DNA of 10,338 nt, from positions 1-10,338 of the forward strand of contig JAFAKZ010000087.1 of NCBI GenBank assembly GCA_019234745.1. Reading direction: 5' to 3'. A program made the position numbers and the translations under genes. The DNA comes from Burkholderiales bacterium. Its GTDB lineage: Bacteria > Pseudomonadota > Gammaproteobacteria > Burkholderiales > Chitinimonadaceae. Under the pieces are notes generated by a model. It saw only the letters and a list, made by a program, of their open reading frames with translations. It made no database searches and was not told the origin of the DNA. This document shows positions 1 to 6,357 of this stretch, one piece after another; within the stretch, counting starts at the first letter, position 1; the number at the start of each line of letters is the position of its first letter.

Positions 1-1
1 G

Positions 2-1834
2 CTGGTCGCGCTCGACTATAGCGTGCTCGATGCCAGCCGCATGATAGACCTACGCGCGGGCGATGTGCTCTTGCGCCTGCATTCCACGCAGGTGCCGCCC
101 TCCTCGGGCGTCGTCGTGGTCGACATCGACCAGCGCTCGCTGGAAGATATGAACGACCCCAAGGTCAACCCTGCGCCCGTGGGCAGCTGGCCGTGGCCGC
201 GCTCGGTGCATGGTGAATTGGTCGACTACATTGAGCGTCAACACCCCAAGGCCATCGTCTTCGACTTCCTGTTCGACAGCCCGGACAACTTCCGGCCCGA
301 GCACGATCAGGCGTTCGCCGAATCCGTCGCCGGCTACAACAATGTCTATTTCCCCGCCACCTTGAACAACGACGGCCTGGGGGCCCGCATGGGCGATATG
401 CCTAAGTCCTTGGGCTATACACCCTTGCCCGGCGGCAGTGCGGACGCGCACCTGCCCATCGTCGTGCCCGTCGTGCTGTGTGGCCAGGTGGAGGAGGGAA
501 AGGCGGCGAAGGGTACACTGGCTTGCACTCATCCCGAATCGCTGCGCGGCGGGCTGATCAATTTCGACGAGGATTCCGACAAGGTCGGCCGCCACTACCT
601 GCTCTACCGCGACCGCAGCGGCTGGCGCCTGCCCTCGCTACCCGCGCGCGTGGCGCACGATATGGGTTGGGCTGTGCCAGCCGGTGACCGTATGATGCTG
701 AACTGGCGCAGCCGCTGGGACCACGTACCCTACGTCGATCTCTACCTCGACGCACAGCACGAGAAGAGTGCCCGCGTGCCGGACGAATTCAAGGACAAGG
801 TCGTTGTAATCGGCACGGCAGCGACGGGTCTGGAGGACTTGCGCGTGACGCCGCTCGGCAGCCTCTACCCAGGTGCCGACATCCTCGCCACGGCCGTGGA
901 CAATCTGCGCCAGGGCGACTGGCTGCGTCAATTGCCGCGCCTCTCGATGCTGCCGCTAGCCGTACTGTTGCTTGTCGTCCTGGCCCATACCTTTTCGCTG
1001 GGCTGGAGCGCGAACGTAATCGCCATCCGCCTGGCCGGGCTCAATGTATTGATTCTGGCGGCTGCCTGGCTGGCGCTGCGGGCGGGCTACTGGGTGCCTG
1101 TCTACTCGGCCCTGGTGTGTGGCTGGGTGTACTACCTGCTGGGCTCTCTCTTGGCCTACCTGAAAGAGCGCCAGGAGCGGGCGCGCGCCATCGGCATGTT
1201 CCAGCGCTTTCTCGACCCACGCGTGGTGACGGACCTGGTGGCGCGCGGTGAGATCGATACACGCATCAATGCGGAAAGCCGCGATGTGACGGTGCTCTTC
1301 TCCGACATTCGAGGCTTCACTACGCTGTCAGAAACGCGCACGCCGGAATTCATCGTTTCGCTGCTCAACCGTTACTTTTCCACGCAGGTGGAAATCATCT
1401 TCCGCCACGGCGGCACGCTGGATAAATTCATCGGCGACGCCATCATGGCCTTCTGGGGTGCGCCCGTGGTCGATCCCGACCACGCCAAGCACGCTGTGGC
1501 GGCGGCCATCGAGATGTCGCAGGCGCTCGTGCGCTTCAAGGCCGAGCTGACGGACCTCGGCCACGACTTCGACATCGGCATCGGCCTGAATTCCGGCCCG
1601 GCGGTGGTCGGTTTCATCGGTTCGCAGGATAGATTGGACTACACTGCTATCGGCGACACGGTGAATCTGGCCAGCCGTATCGAGGGCCAGACCAAGGGCG
1701 TGGCGCGCGTGCTGGTAGCGGAAAGTACCCGGCTCGCGGCGGGCGACGCCTTTGACTATCGCGATTGCGGTGTGCACCACGTAAAGGGGCGCGAGCAGGG
1801 GGTTCAGCTGTTCGAGCCCAGCATCAAACCGTAG
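2..1834 (+). CDS. CHASE2-domain class III adenylate cyclase, 5' end cut by window edge
   Basis: Membrane-bound sensor cyclase that makes a cyclic nucleotide, most likely cAMP from ATP. The frame is open to the left edge (in-frame LVALDYS precedes the GTG at 23), so the true start lies outside. Residues are numbered from that GTG. A CHASE2 extracytoplasmic sensor fills about 25-290 (VVVVDIDQRSLE near 31, SWPWPR near 55). Two or three membrane helices lie at about 307-380, and a short KERQERARA linker leads to the catalytic domain at about 420-600. Visible catalytic residues are metal-binding D428 (LFSDIRGF) and D472 (FIGDAIMAFWG), purine-selecting K468 and T541 (DYTAIGD), and transition-state N548 and R552 (NLASR). 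Lys plus Thr is the class IIIb adenylate cyclase signature, so guanylate cyclase activity is unlikely. Only 38 bp separate it from the SH3b gene downstream, which suggests one operon. Confidence 0.95.
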   Translation: MVALDYSVLDASRMIDLRAGDVLLRLHSTQVPPSSGVVVVDIDQRSLEDMNDPKVNPAPVGSWPWPRSVHGELVDYIERQHPKAIVFDFLFDSPDNFRPEHDQAFAESVAGYNNVYFPATLNNDGLGARMGDMPKSLGYTPLPGGSADAHLPIVVPVVLCGQVEEGKAAKGTLACTHPESLRGGLINFDEDSDKVGRHYLLYRDRSGWRLPSLPARVAHDMGWAVPAGDRMMLNWRSRWDHVPYVDLYLDAQHEKSARVPDEFKDKVVVIGTAATGLEDLRVTPLGSLYPGADILATAVDNLRQGDWLRQLPRLSMLPLAVLLLVVLAHTFSLGWSANVIAIRLAGLNVLILAAAWLALRAGYWVPVYSALVCGWVYYLLGSLLAYLKERQERARAIGMFQRFLDPRVVTDLVARGEIDTRINAESRDVTVLFSDIRGFTTLSETRTPEFIVSLLNRYFSTQVEIIFRHGGTLDKFIGDAIMAFWGAPVVDPDHAKHAVAAAIEMSQALVRFKAELTDLGHDFDIGIGLNSGPAVVGFIGSQDRLDYTAIGDTVNLASRIEGQTKGVARVLVAESTRLAAGDAFDYRDCGVHHVKGREQGVQLFEPSIKP

Positions 1835-1872
1835 GTCAAGGGAAGCACATTCGAACCAGCCAGGGGATGCGG

Positions 1873-2385
1873 ATGATGAAGCGATGGATCTACCTGCTTG
1901 CATTGGCGGCTGTGGCCGTCGGGGCGAGCGAAACGGGGACGCTGCGCTACGCGGGCGAACTCAAGGACAAGCCTTTTCTCGACGCCGGCAAGATCAGCGA
2001 TCTGCCCGCCAATGCGTCGTTAGAGATCGTAGCGCGGCAAGGCGCCTGGATGCAGGTCAAGACGCAGGATGGCAAGACCGGCTGGGTGAAGATGCTGAGC
2101 GTCAAGGTCGGCACGGGCGAGACCAAGGCCGGCAGCAATGGCGCAGGCCTCCTGTCGCTGGCCTCGGCCTTCAAGACGGGGAGTTCGGGCACGACGGCCA
2201 CGACGGGCGTCAAGGGTCTGTCGGAAGAGGACCTGCAGAATGCCCAGCCGAACCCGGCAGAGCTGGCCAAGCTGGAGGCCTTTGGCGTGAGCGCAGATGA
2301 CGCGGCGAAGTTCGCCAAGGTGGGCAAGCTGACGGCGCAGAAGGACATCGCCTATCTGTCCAAGCCCGACGACAAACAGCATTGA
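1873..2385 (+). CDS. Exported SH3b-like domain protein
   Basis: Small exported protein of 170 aa with no known enzymatic role. MMKRWIYLLALAAVAVGA is a signal peptide, probably cleaved near residue 18. It is followed by a bacterial SH3-like domain at about 19-75 (LPANASLEIVARQGAWMQV then KTGWVKMLSVKVG). Such domains usually bind peptidoglycan or peptides. A low-complexity Gly/Ser/Thr linker comes next, then a C-terminal block, GVKGLSEEDLQNAQPNPAEL to about QKDIAYL, which looks conserved but which I cannot name. ATGs lie at 1867, 1873 and 1876. AGGGG at 1862-1866 abuts the first but is 6 nt from the second, so 1873 is preferred. The gene lies 38 bp after the cyclase and 4-10 bp before the M48 protease, so co-transcription is very likely. 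A role as an envelope partner of either neighbour is inference. Confidence 0.9.
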   Translation: MMKRWIYLLALAAVAVGASETGTLRYAGELKDKPFLDAGKISDLPANASLEIVARQGAWMQVKTQDGKTGWVKMLSVKVGTGETKAGSNGAGLLSLASAFKTGSSGTTATTGVKGLSEEDLQNAQPNPAELAKLEAFGVSADDAAKFAKVGKLTAQKDIAYLSKPDDKQH

Positions 2386-2395
2386 GGAGATGACC

Positions 2396-3229
2396 TTGAA
2401 AAAACTGATCTTGGCACTCCTCGTCGCTGGTCTGCCCATGGCCGCATCGGCGTTCGACCTGGGCAGCATTGGCAAGGCCATCGATATCGGCAAGAAGGCG
2501 GCACAGGCGACGCAGGACATCGACGAGCCGCATGAGGTGGAAATCGGCGCCGGCTTGACCTCGGAAATCCTGGGTACAACCAAGCTGGTGGACGACCCGG
2601 AATTGCAGCGCTATGTGAATCACGTGGGTGAGTGGCTTGCCACGCAAAGTGAGCGGCCCGGCCTCAAGTGGCACTTCGGCGTGATCGACACGGACACGGT
2701 GAACGCCTTCTCGATGCCAGGCGGCTACGTACTGATTACGCGTGGCCTGTTCCAGCGCCTGCGCAGCGAGTCGGAGCTGGCCGGCGTCTTGGGCCACGAA
2801 ATCTCGCACGTGGTGCAGAAGCACCACCTGAAGGCCATCCAGAAGGGCATGGGGCGTGCCGCGCTGGCTGATACGGCGCAGATGGTGGCGGACCAGAAGG
2901 GCAATCAGAACAGCCAGTACGCGGCCAAGTTCTTCAAAGCCGGCATGGATGTCTACGCCCATGGTCTGGACAAGTCCGACGAGTTCGAGGCCGACCGCCT
3001 GGGCGTGGTGGTGGCAGCCCGCGGTGGCTACAGTCCCTACGGCCTCGTCGCCGTGTTGCAGACACTGGCGGTGAACCCGGAGGACGGCGCCTTCAAGCTG
3101 ATGATGGATACGCACCCGCGCCCGTCGGACCGCCTGGACCAGCTCGGTACGGCCATGGGCGACAAGCTCGACGGCCTGACCGACAAGGTGGACGACGAGC
3201 CGCGTTTCAAGAAGCTGTTCAAGAAGTAA
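2396..3229 (+). CDS. Exported M48-family zinc metalloprotease
   Basis: Zinc-dependent endopeptidase of family M48, related to periplasmic proteases such as LoiP/YcaL and BepA that act in outer-membrane protein quality control. A signal peptide (KKLILALLVAGLPMAASA) without a lipobox cysteine predicts a soluble periplasmic enzyme. Numbered from the TTG at 2396 (277 aa), the HEXXH motif is H134-E135-I-S-H138 within LGHEISHVVQKHH. The third zinc ligand is E196 of EFEAD (the ExxxD motif). SMPGGYVLITRGLF and PYGLVAVLQTL are typical of the family. No TPR domain follows, unlike BepA. Start choice: GAGGAG at 2384-2389 touches the ATG at 2390 with no spacing but sits 6 nt before TTG at 2396, so TTG is preferred; ATG 2390 would add two residues (MT). 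Last gene of the operon, followed by a hairpin at 3249-3274. Confidence 0.95.
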   Translation: MKKLILALLVAGLPMAASAFDLGSIGKAIDIGKKAAQATQDIDEPHEVEIGAGLTSEILGTTKLVDDPELQRYVNHVGEWLATQSERPGLKWHFGVIDTDTVNAFSMPGGYVLITRGLFQRLRSESELAGVLGHEISHVVQKHHLKAIQKGMGRAALADTAQMVADQKGNQNSQYAAKFFKAGMDVYAHGLDKSDEFEADRLGVVVAARGGYSPYGLVAVLQTLAVNPEDGAFKLMMDTHPRPSDRLDQLGTAMGDKLDGLTDKVDDEPRFKKLFKK

Positions 3230-3248
3230 GCAATTGCGCTAATACGAA

Positions 3249-3274
3249 AAACGGCCGGGCATGCCCGGCCGTTT
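3249..3274. terminator. Perfect 26-bp palindrome, probable bidirectional terminator
   Basis: The arms AAACGGCCGGGC and GCCCGGCCGTTT flank a central AT and form a perfect 26-bp palindrome, 19 bp after the M48 stop codon. On the + strand it ends in GTTTGTT; on the minus strand it ends in GTTTTTCG, a slightly better U-tract. It therefore probably terminates the cyclase operon and could also stop leftward transcription from the GntR gene. The very small central loop means the RNA hairpin would open the innermost pairs. Confidence 0.8.
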
Positions 3275-3309
3275 GTTCATATGCGTGAAGCACTTACCTA
3301 CGCCGCCGA

Positions 3310-3329
3310 ATTCCCACCTTCGTGGGAAT
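3310..3329. repeat. REP-like hairpin matching the dRS3 pattern
   Basis: ATTCCCAC and GTGGGAAT form a perfect 8-bp stem around a CTTC tetraloop, followed by GACG. The unit fits ATTCCC-N8-GGGAAT, the consensus of neisserial dRS3 repeats, and the GGGAATGACG tail is common in REP-like repeats of many proteobacteria. Only one copy is visible here. It lies between convergent genes, where such repeats usually accumulate. Confidence 0.65.
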
Positions 3330-3337
3330 GACGCATT

Positions 3338-3427
3338 GTAGGGTGCCATTAAGCGAAGCGCAATGCACCAACCGGTTGAGTCGTCATGACGGTTTGGTGC
3401 ATTGCGCTTCGCTTAATGGCACCCTAC
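3338..3427. repeat. 90-bp MITE-like element with perfect 34-bp inverted arms
   Basis: The left arm (3338-3371, starting GTAGGGTGCCATTAAGCG) and right arm (3394-3427, ending GCTTAATGGCACCCTAC) are perfect 34-bp reverse complements around a 22-nt centre (3372-3393). Each arm contains the sub-palindrome-like AAGCGAAGCG. No ORF lies inside. TAGGGTGC...AATGCACC palindromes of this style occur as dispersed, non-autonomous repeats in several bacterial groups. It may act as a second transcription barrier between the convergent M48 and GntR genes. Confidence 0.75.
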
Positions 3428-3434
3428 CAACCGG
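3367..3434. repeat. Direct repeat ACCAACCGG (3367-3375 and 3426-3434)
   Basis: The nonamer ACCAACCGG occurs at 3367-3375, where the left arm of the inverted repeat meets its centre, and again at 3426-3434, running off the outer end of the right arm. It could reflect rearrangement of the palindrome or a target duplication, but its asymmetric position argues against a simple transposition footprint. Confidence 0.4.
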
Positions 3435-3491
3435 ACTACTCGCGCTGCATAAGCAAATCCAAGCCCAACCAATGCGCCTCTTTACACGGTG

Positions 3492-3517
3492 AGTGTTTGC
3501 CATGAAAAGCAAACGCT
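3492..3517 (-). terminator. Weak hairpin overlapping the GntR stop codon
   Basis: AGTGTTTGC (3492-3500) and GCAAACGCT (3509-3517) pair over 9 bp with one wobble, leaving an 8-nt loop. The right arm includes two bases of the regulator's TAG stop (3516-3518 on the minus strand). No U-tract follows on the minus strand, so intrinsic termination is doubtful and 3' end protection is equally possible. Confidence 0.3.
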
Positions 3518-4259
3518 AGCGGCGCAATTCCGCCACGAAATCGTAGTAGTCGTTGCGGCAATAGGAATAGGTCAGCTCGATGGGTAGGCCACTTTCCAAG
3601 TAGCCGATGCGCGTGATCATCAGCATGGCGGAGCCGGGTTCCACCTCGGTCAGGCGCGCAATCTCCTCGTTCGCGTTCACTGCCTGGATATGCTGCAGTG
3701 CGCGTACGACGGGGGTGCCGCGCGCATCCAGATAGGCGTAGAGCGAGTCGTTGACCTGGGTCGGCTGGGGCAGGTAGGTCTGCGGCAGGGTACTGGTTTC
3801 GACCGCCATCACCGTCTCGTCCGCCAGGCGCAGGCGCTTCAGCCGCGCGACGTTCGATGCGGGCGACAGGCCCAGGCGCAGTACTTCTTCCTGCGTGGCC
3901 ACGCCGATATCGCGCGACAGCCAGCGCGAGGCGGGCTGGAAGCCGCGGCCGCGGATTTCCTCGGAGAAGCTGGTGAGGCGCGACAGGGGTTGCACCAGGC
4001 GCGGTGCGATATAGGTACCGGAGCCTTGGCGGCGGATAATGAGACCTTGCTCGAACAGCACGTCGAGCGCTTTGCGTGCCGTTACACGCGAGATGTCCAG
4101 TGTCTCGCACAGGATGCGCTCCGATGGCAGCGCTTCGTCGGCCTTCCACAAGCCTGCGCCGATGGCGCTGGAGAGCTTGCTGGAGACCTGCAAGTAAAGG
4201 GGCGTGCTGCTGTCCGCGTCCGGTTTCAGGGCCAATAGCGCTTCGTGTGCTTTATCCAT
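3516..4259 (-). CDS. GntR-family regulator with UTRA domain (HutC/NagR subfamily)
   Basis: DNA-binding, ligand-responsive transcription factor of 247 aa, the usual length for this subfamily. A winged helix-turn-helix covers about 17-87 (TPLYLQVSSKL, then the recognition region LPSERILCETLDISRVTARK, and the wing GSGTYIAPR). A UTRA effector domain covers about 100-245 (SFSEEIRGRGFQPASRWLS, IGYLESGLPIELTYSYCR). UTRA domains bind small ligands such as phosphorylated amino sugars (NagR/YvoA, DasR) or urocanate (HutC). The fold resembles the amino-sugar group, but no sugar genes are in the window, so the ligand is not assigned. The only ribosome-binding candidate is a weak GGGA about 9 nt upstream. 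The gene stands alone: convergent with M48 and divergent from nudJ. Autoregulation within the adjacent spacer would be typical for the family. Confidence 0.92.
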   Translation of the reverse strand: MDKAHEALLALKPDADSSTPLYLQVSSKLSSAIGAGLWKADEALPSERILCETLDISRVTARKALDVLFEQGLIIRRQGSGTYIAPRLVQPLSRLTSFSEEIRGRGFQPASRWLSRDIGVATQEEVLRLGLSPASNVARLKRLRLADETVMAVETSTLPQTYLPQPTQVNDSLYAYLDARGTPVVRALQHIQAVNANEEIARLTEVEPGSAMLMITRIGYLESGLPIELTYSYCRNDYYDFVAELRR

Positions 4260-4286
4260 TAGACGAATTCCCGGTCGAAGACGATT

Positions 4287-4298
4287 ATCGATATCGAT
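4287..4298. promoter_or_regulatory. 12-bp palindrome upstream of the GntR gene
   Basis: ATCGATATCGAT is a perfect palindrome 28 bp upstream of the regulator's ATG, in the region where its promoter should lie. A small hairpin, TGCCG-CAAA-CGGCA, follows at 4310-4323. On the minus strand TATAGT (near 4330) resembles a -10 element, but no convincing -35 was found. The palindrome is a possible operator only by position. Confidence 0.25.
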
Positions 4299-4549
4299 GC
4301 AAGTTTGATTGCCGCAAACGGCATATGACTATAGGGAACAATACCACTTGATTTGCCATGCGTACCCACTTTGCCGACTGAAGCGCGGGAGTGGTCACAT
4401 AAAATGTTGCGAAACTTGATGCAGTTTAGCGTGCAAGTAATTGAAAGTATAGGATCGTACGGTGGAAGATTTTGCGCATGCAGGTGGTATGCCTCGCCTG
4501 GGTAGGGCGGATTCGAGCCAGTTCCATTAGGGGCTTGAAATCGCCGCGA

Positions 4550-4566
4550 ACAGTACCAGTTACTGT
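4550..4566. promoter_or_regulatory. Inverted repeat, possible operator upstream of nudJ
   Basis: ACAGTA and TACTGT are perfect 6-bp arms separated by 5 bp. The site lies about 50 bp upstream of the likely -35 element of nudJ-mnmA, a position suited to an activator. No regulator can be assigned. Confidence 0.25.
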
Positions 4567-4617
4567 CAGGTAAGCTGGCGTGATCGTGTGGGCGAGGGGC
4601 CAGCGTGGTACGGCGAA

Positions 4618-4646
4618 TCGGCACGACGGCAGAAATCGTTTAAAAT
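4618..4646 (+). promoter_or_regulatory. Probable sigma-70 promoter of nudJ-mnmA
   Basis: TCGGCA (4 of 6 to the -35 consensus) and TAAAAT (5 of 6 to the -10 consensus, 4641-4646) are 17 bp apart. Transcription would begin near 4653, giving a leader of about 35 nt that includes the ribosome-binding site. Identified by pattern only. Confidence 0.4.
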
Positions 4647-4687
4647 CAATCCCTTTGATCCGGCCGCAGGATCTGCCAGGAATCCGC

Positions 4688-5218
4688 ATGTCCAACCCGC
4701 TAGACGTCCGTTTCAAGCCCAATACGACGGTGGCTGCCTTGCTAATGCACGAAGGGCGCCTGCTGTTCGTGGAAGAATATACGGCGCAAGGACGGCGATT
4801 GAACCAGCCGGCCGGTCACGTAGAGTTCGGCGAGACGCTGGATGAGGCCTGTGTGCGCGAGACGCGTGAAGAGACGGGGTTGGAGGTCGAGGTCGAGTCG
4901 CTCGTGGGCATCTACCAATGGTCGCCGCCGGCACAGCCTGGCCTGACCTTCCTGCGTTTCGCCTTTGCGGTGAAAGCGACACCTGGCGCCGCAGGCCGCC
5001 TTGGCGTGGATGTGCACAACCGCCTTCACGCCGACTTGGTGCCGGCAGACGCATTGGGCGATGCGCTGGACGAAGGTATCGTGCGCGCGCTGTGGCTGAG
5101 CCCGGCTGAGCTTGCCGCGCGGCAGGCCGAGCACCGCAGTCCGCTGGTGCCGCAATGTATGGAAGACTATTTGTCCGGGCGGCGTTTCCCGCTGGACCTG
5201 ATTCGAAACTATGAGTGA
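4688..5218 (+). CDS. nudJ: Nudix hydrolase NudJ
   Basis: Nudix-family pyrophosphohydrolase of 176 aa. E. coli NudJ (153 aa) hydrolyses nucleotide and thiamine-precursor diphosphates, releasing phosphate rather than pyrophosphate from some substrates. The Nudix box is complete at residues 43-65: G43, E49, then R57-E58-T-R-E61-E62-T-G64-L65, matching GX5EX7REUXEEXGU. E58, E61 and E62 are the metal-binding glutamates. The N-terminal FKPNTTVAALLMHEGRLLFV and SWP-like GIYQWSPP strands fit the NudJ branch. Start: AGGA at 4678-4681 lies 6 nt before ATG 4688; the frame is open further upstream, but without a better start. The stop overlaps the mnmA start by 8 nt. The same nudJ-mnmA neighbourhood occurs in E. 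coli, which supports the name. The exact substrate here is inferred. Confidence 0.9.
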   Translation: MSNPLDVRFKPNTTVAALLMHEGRLLFVEEYTAQGRRLNQPAGHVEFGETLDEACVRETREETGLEVEVESLVGIYQWSPPAQPGLTFLRFAFAVKATPGAAGRLGVDVHNRLHADLVPADALGDALDEGIVRALWLSPAELAARQAEHRSPLVPQCMEDYLSGRRFPLDLIRNYE

Positions 5219-6281
5219 AGCTAAAAAGCGTATCGTCGTCGGCCTGTCCGGCGGTGTCGATTCATCCGTGGCCGCCGCGCTATTGCGCGACAGCGGGCGC
5301 GAGGTCGTGGGTGTCTTCATGCAGAACTGGGAAGACGACAACGACGATGAGTACTGCTCGATCAAGGAGGATTCGCGCGACGCCATCGCCGTGGCCGACC
5401 TGCTGGGCATCGATATCGAGCTGGTGAATTTCGCGCGCGAATACAAGGACCGCGTATTCGCCTACTTCCTGGCCGAATACCAGGCGGGCCGCACGCCCAA
5501 CCCGGACGTGCTGTGCAACGCCGAGATCAAGTTCAAGGCCTTCCTCGACTACGCCATCAGCCTGGGCGCCGAGAAGATCGCCACAGGCCACTATGCCGCC
5601 ACGGACGTGGATGCCGATGGCCGCACGCGCTTATTGCGGGGGGCGGACGAGAGCAAGGACCAGAGCTACTTCCTGTATCGCCTGAGCCAGTACCAGGTGT
5701 CGCGCGCGGAATTTCCGCTCGGGGCCATCCGCAAGACGGCAGTGCGCCGCATGGCCGAGCAGCTCGGCCTGCCCAACCACGCCAAGAAGGATTCGACGGG
5801 CATCTGCTTTATCGGCGAGCGCCCCTTCCGCGACTTCCTCAACCGCTACCTGCCGCGCGAACCCGGTGTGATGCGTACGCCCGAGGGTCGCGCAGTGGGC
5901 GAGCATATGGGGCTCATGTACTACACTTTGGGCCAGCGCCAGGGCCTGGGCATAGGCGGGGCCGGCGAGCCCTGGTATGTGGCGGACAAGGACCTGGAGA
6001 AGAACGAGCTGATCGTGGTGCAAGGCCACGACCATCCCTTGCTGCTCAAGCCTATGCTTACCGCCGGCCAGCTAAGCTGGGTGGCCGACGAGGCGCCGTT
6101 GCCCGGCCGCTACACGGCCAAGACGCGCTATCGCCAGGCCGATGCGGCCTGCGAGCTGGTCGGCGTGGAAAATGGCCTTATGCAGTTGCATTTCGACACA
6201 CCTCAGTGGGCCGTCACCCCTGGACAGTCGGCCGTGTTGTATCAGGGCGAGGCTTGCCTGGGTGGCGGGATCATTTGCTGA
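5211..6281 (+). CDS. mnmA: tRNA-specific 2-thiouridylase MnmA (TrmU)
   Basis: Cytoplasmic enzyme that places the 2-thio group on U34 of tRNA-Lys, -Glu and -Gln, using ATP to adenylate the base and persulfide sulfur relayed from IscS through the Tus proteins. At 356 aa it is full length. The PP-loop is GLSGGVDSS at residues 11-19. The catalytic pair is C102 (PNPDVLCNAEIKF) and C199 (DSTGICFIGERPF), at the same residue numbers as in E. coli MnmA. ATGHYA, KDQSYFLYRL and YTLGQRQGLGIGG are further family signatures, and a C-terminal beta-barrel tail closes the protein. The ATG overlaps the nudJ stop within ATGAGTGA and has no clear ribosome-binding site of its own, so translation is probably coupled. 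No terminator is evident before the next gene. Confidence 0.98.
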   Translation: MSEAKKRIVVGLSGGVDSSVAAALLRDSGREVVGVFMQNWEDDNDDEYCSIKEDSRDAIAVADLLGIDIELVNFAREYKDRVFAYFLAEYQAGRTPNPDVLCNAEIKFKAFLDYAISLGAEKIATGHYAATDVDADGRTRLLRGADESKDQSYFLYRLSQYQVSRAEFPLGAIRKTAVRRMAEQLGLPNHAKKDSTGICFIGERPFRDFLNRYLPREPGVMRTPEGRAVGEHMGLMYYTLGQRQGLGIGGAGEPWYVADKDLEKNELIVVQGHDHPLLLKPMLTAGQLSWVADEAPLPGRYTAKTRYRQADAACELVGVENGLMQLHFDTPQWAVTPGQSAVLYQGEACLGGGIIC

Positions 6282-6302
6282 AATGTAATTGCTATCCAAG
6301 CC

Positions 6303-6331
6303 TTGTCCAATCGACCCTGCTGACATAAAAA
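6303..6331 (+). promoter_or_regulatory. Probable sigma-70 promoter of the chemoreceptor gene
   Basis: TTGTCC (4 of 6) and TAAAAA (4 of 6) are separated by exactly 17 bp in the 208-bp gap after mnmA. Transcription would begin near 6338, just ahead of the structured leader at 6358-6433. No flagellar sigma-28 (TAAA...GCCGATAA) or sigma-54 element was found. Pattern-based only. Confidence 0.35.
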
Positions 6332-6357
6332 TAAGGTTAAGACGACCAAAATAGTGC

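Larger units (their letters stand above)
4260..4687. other. 428-bp divergent spacer between GntR gene and nudJ
   Basis: More AT-rich than its neighbours. I see no convincing gene; the open frames across it have no ribosome-binding site or recognisable product. It must hold the promoters of the minus-strand regulator and of nudJ-mnmA. Visible structure: the palindrome at 4287-4298, a 6-bp inverted repeat (ACAGTA-N5-TACTGT) at 4550-4566, TGGTAT-containing motifs on both strands near 4335 and 4484, and a promoter-like pair at 4618-4646. Confidence 0.6.

Noticed and set aside
2210..3115. 301-codon minus-strand frame over the SH3b and M48 genes
   Set aside because: Antisense shadow of two well-supported genes, with no ribosome-binding site and no recognisable motif.
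3296..3434. CRISPR array
   Set aside because: The repeats are inverted and unequal, with no regularly spaced direct units.
4505..4535. tRNA-like T-loop (GGATTCGAGCC)
   Set aside because: No acceptor, D or anticodon arms can be built around it.
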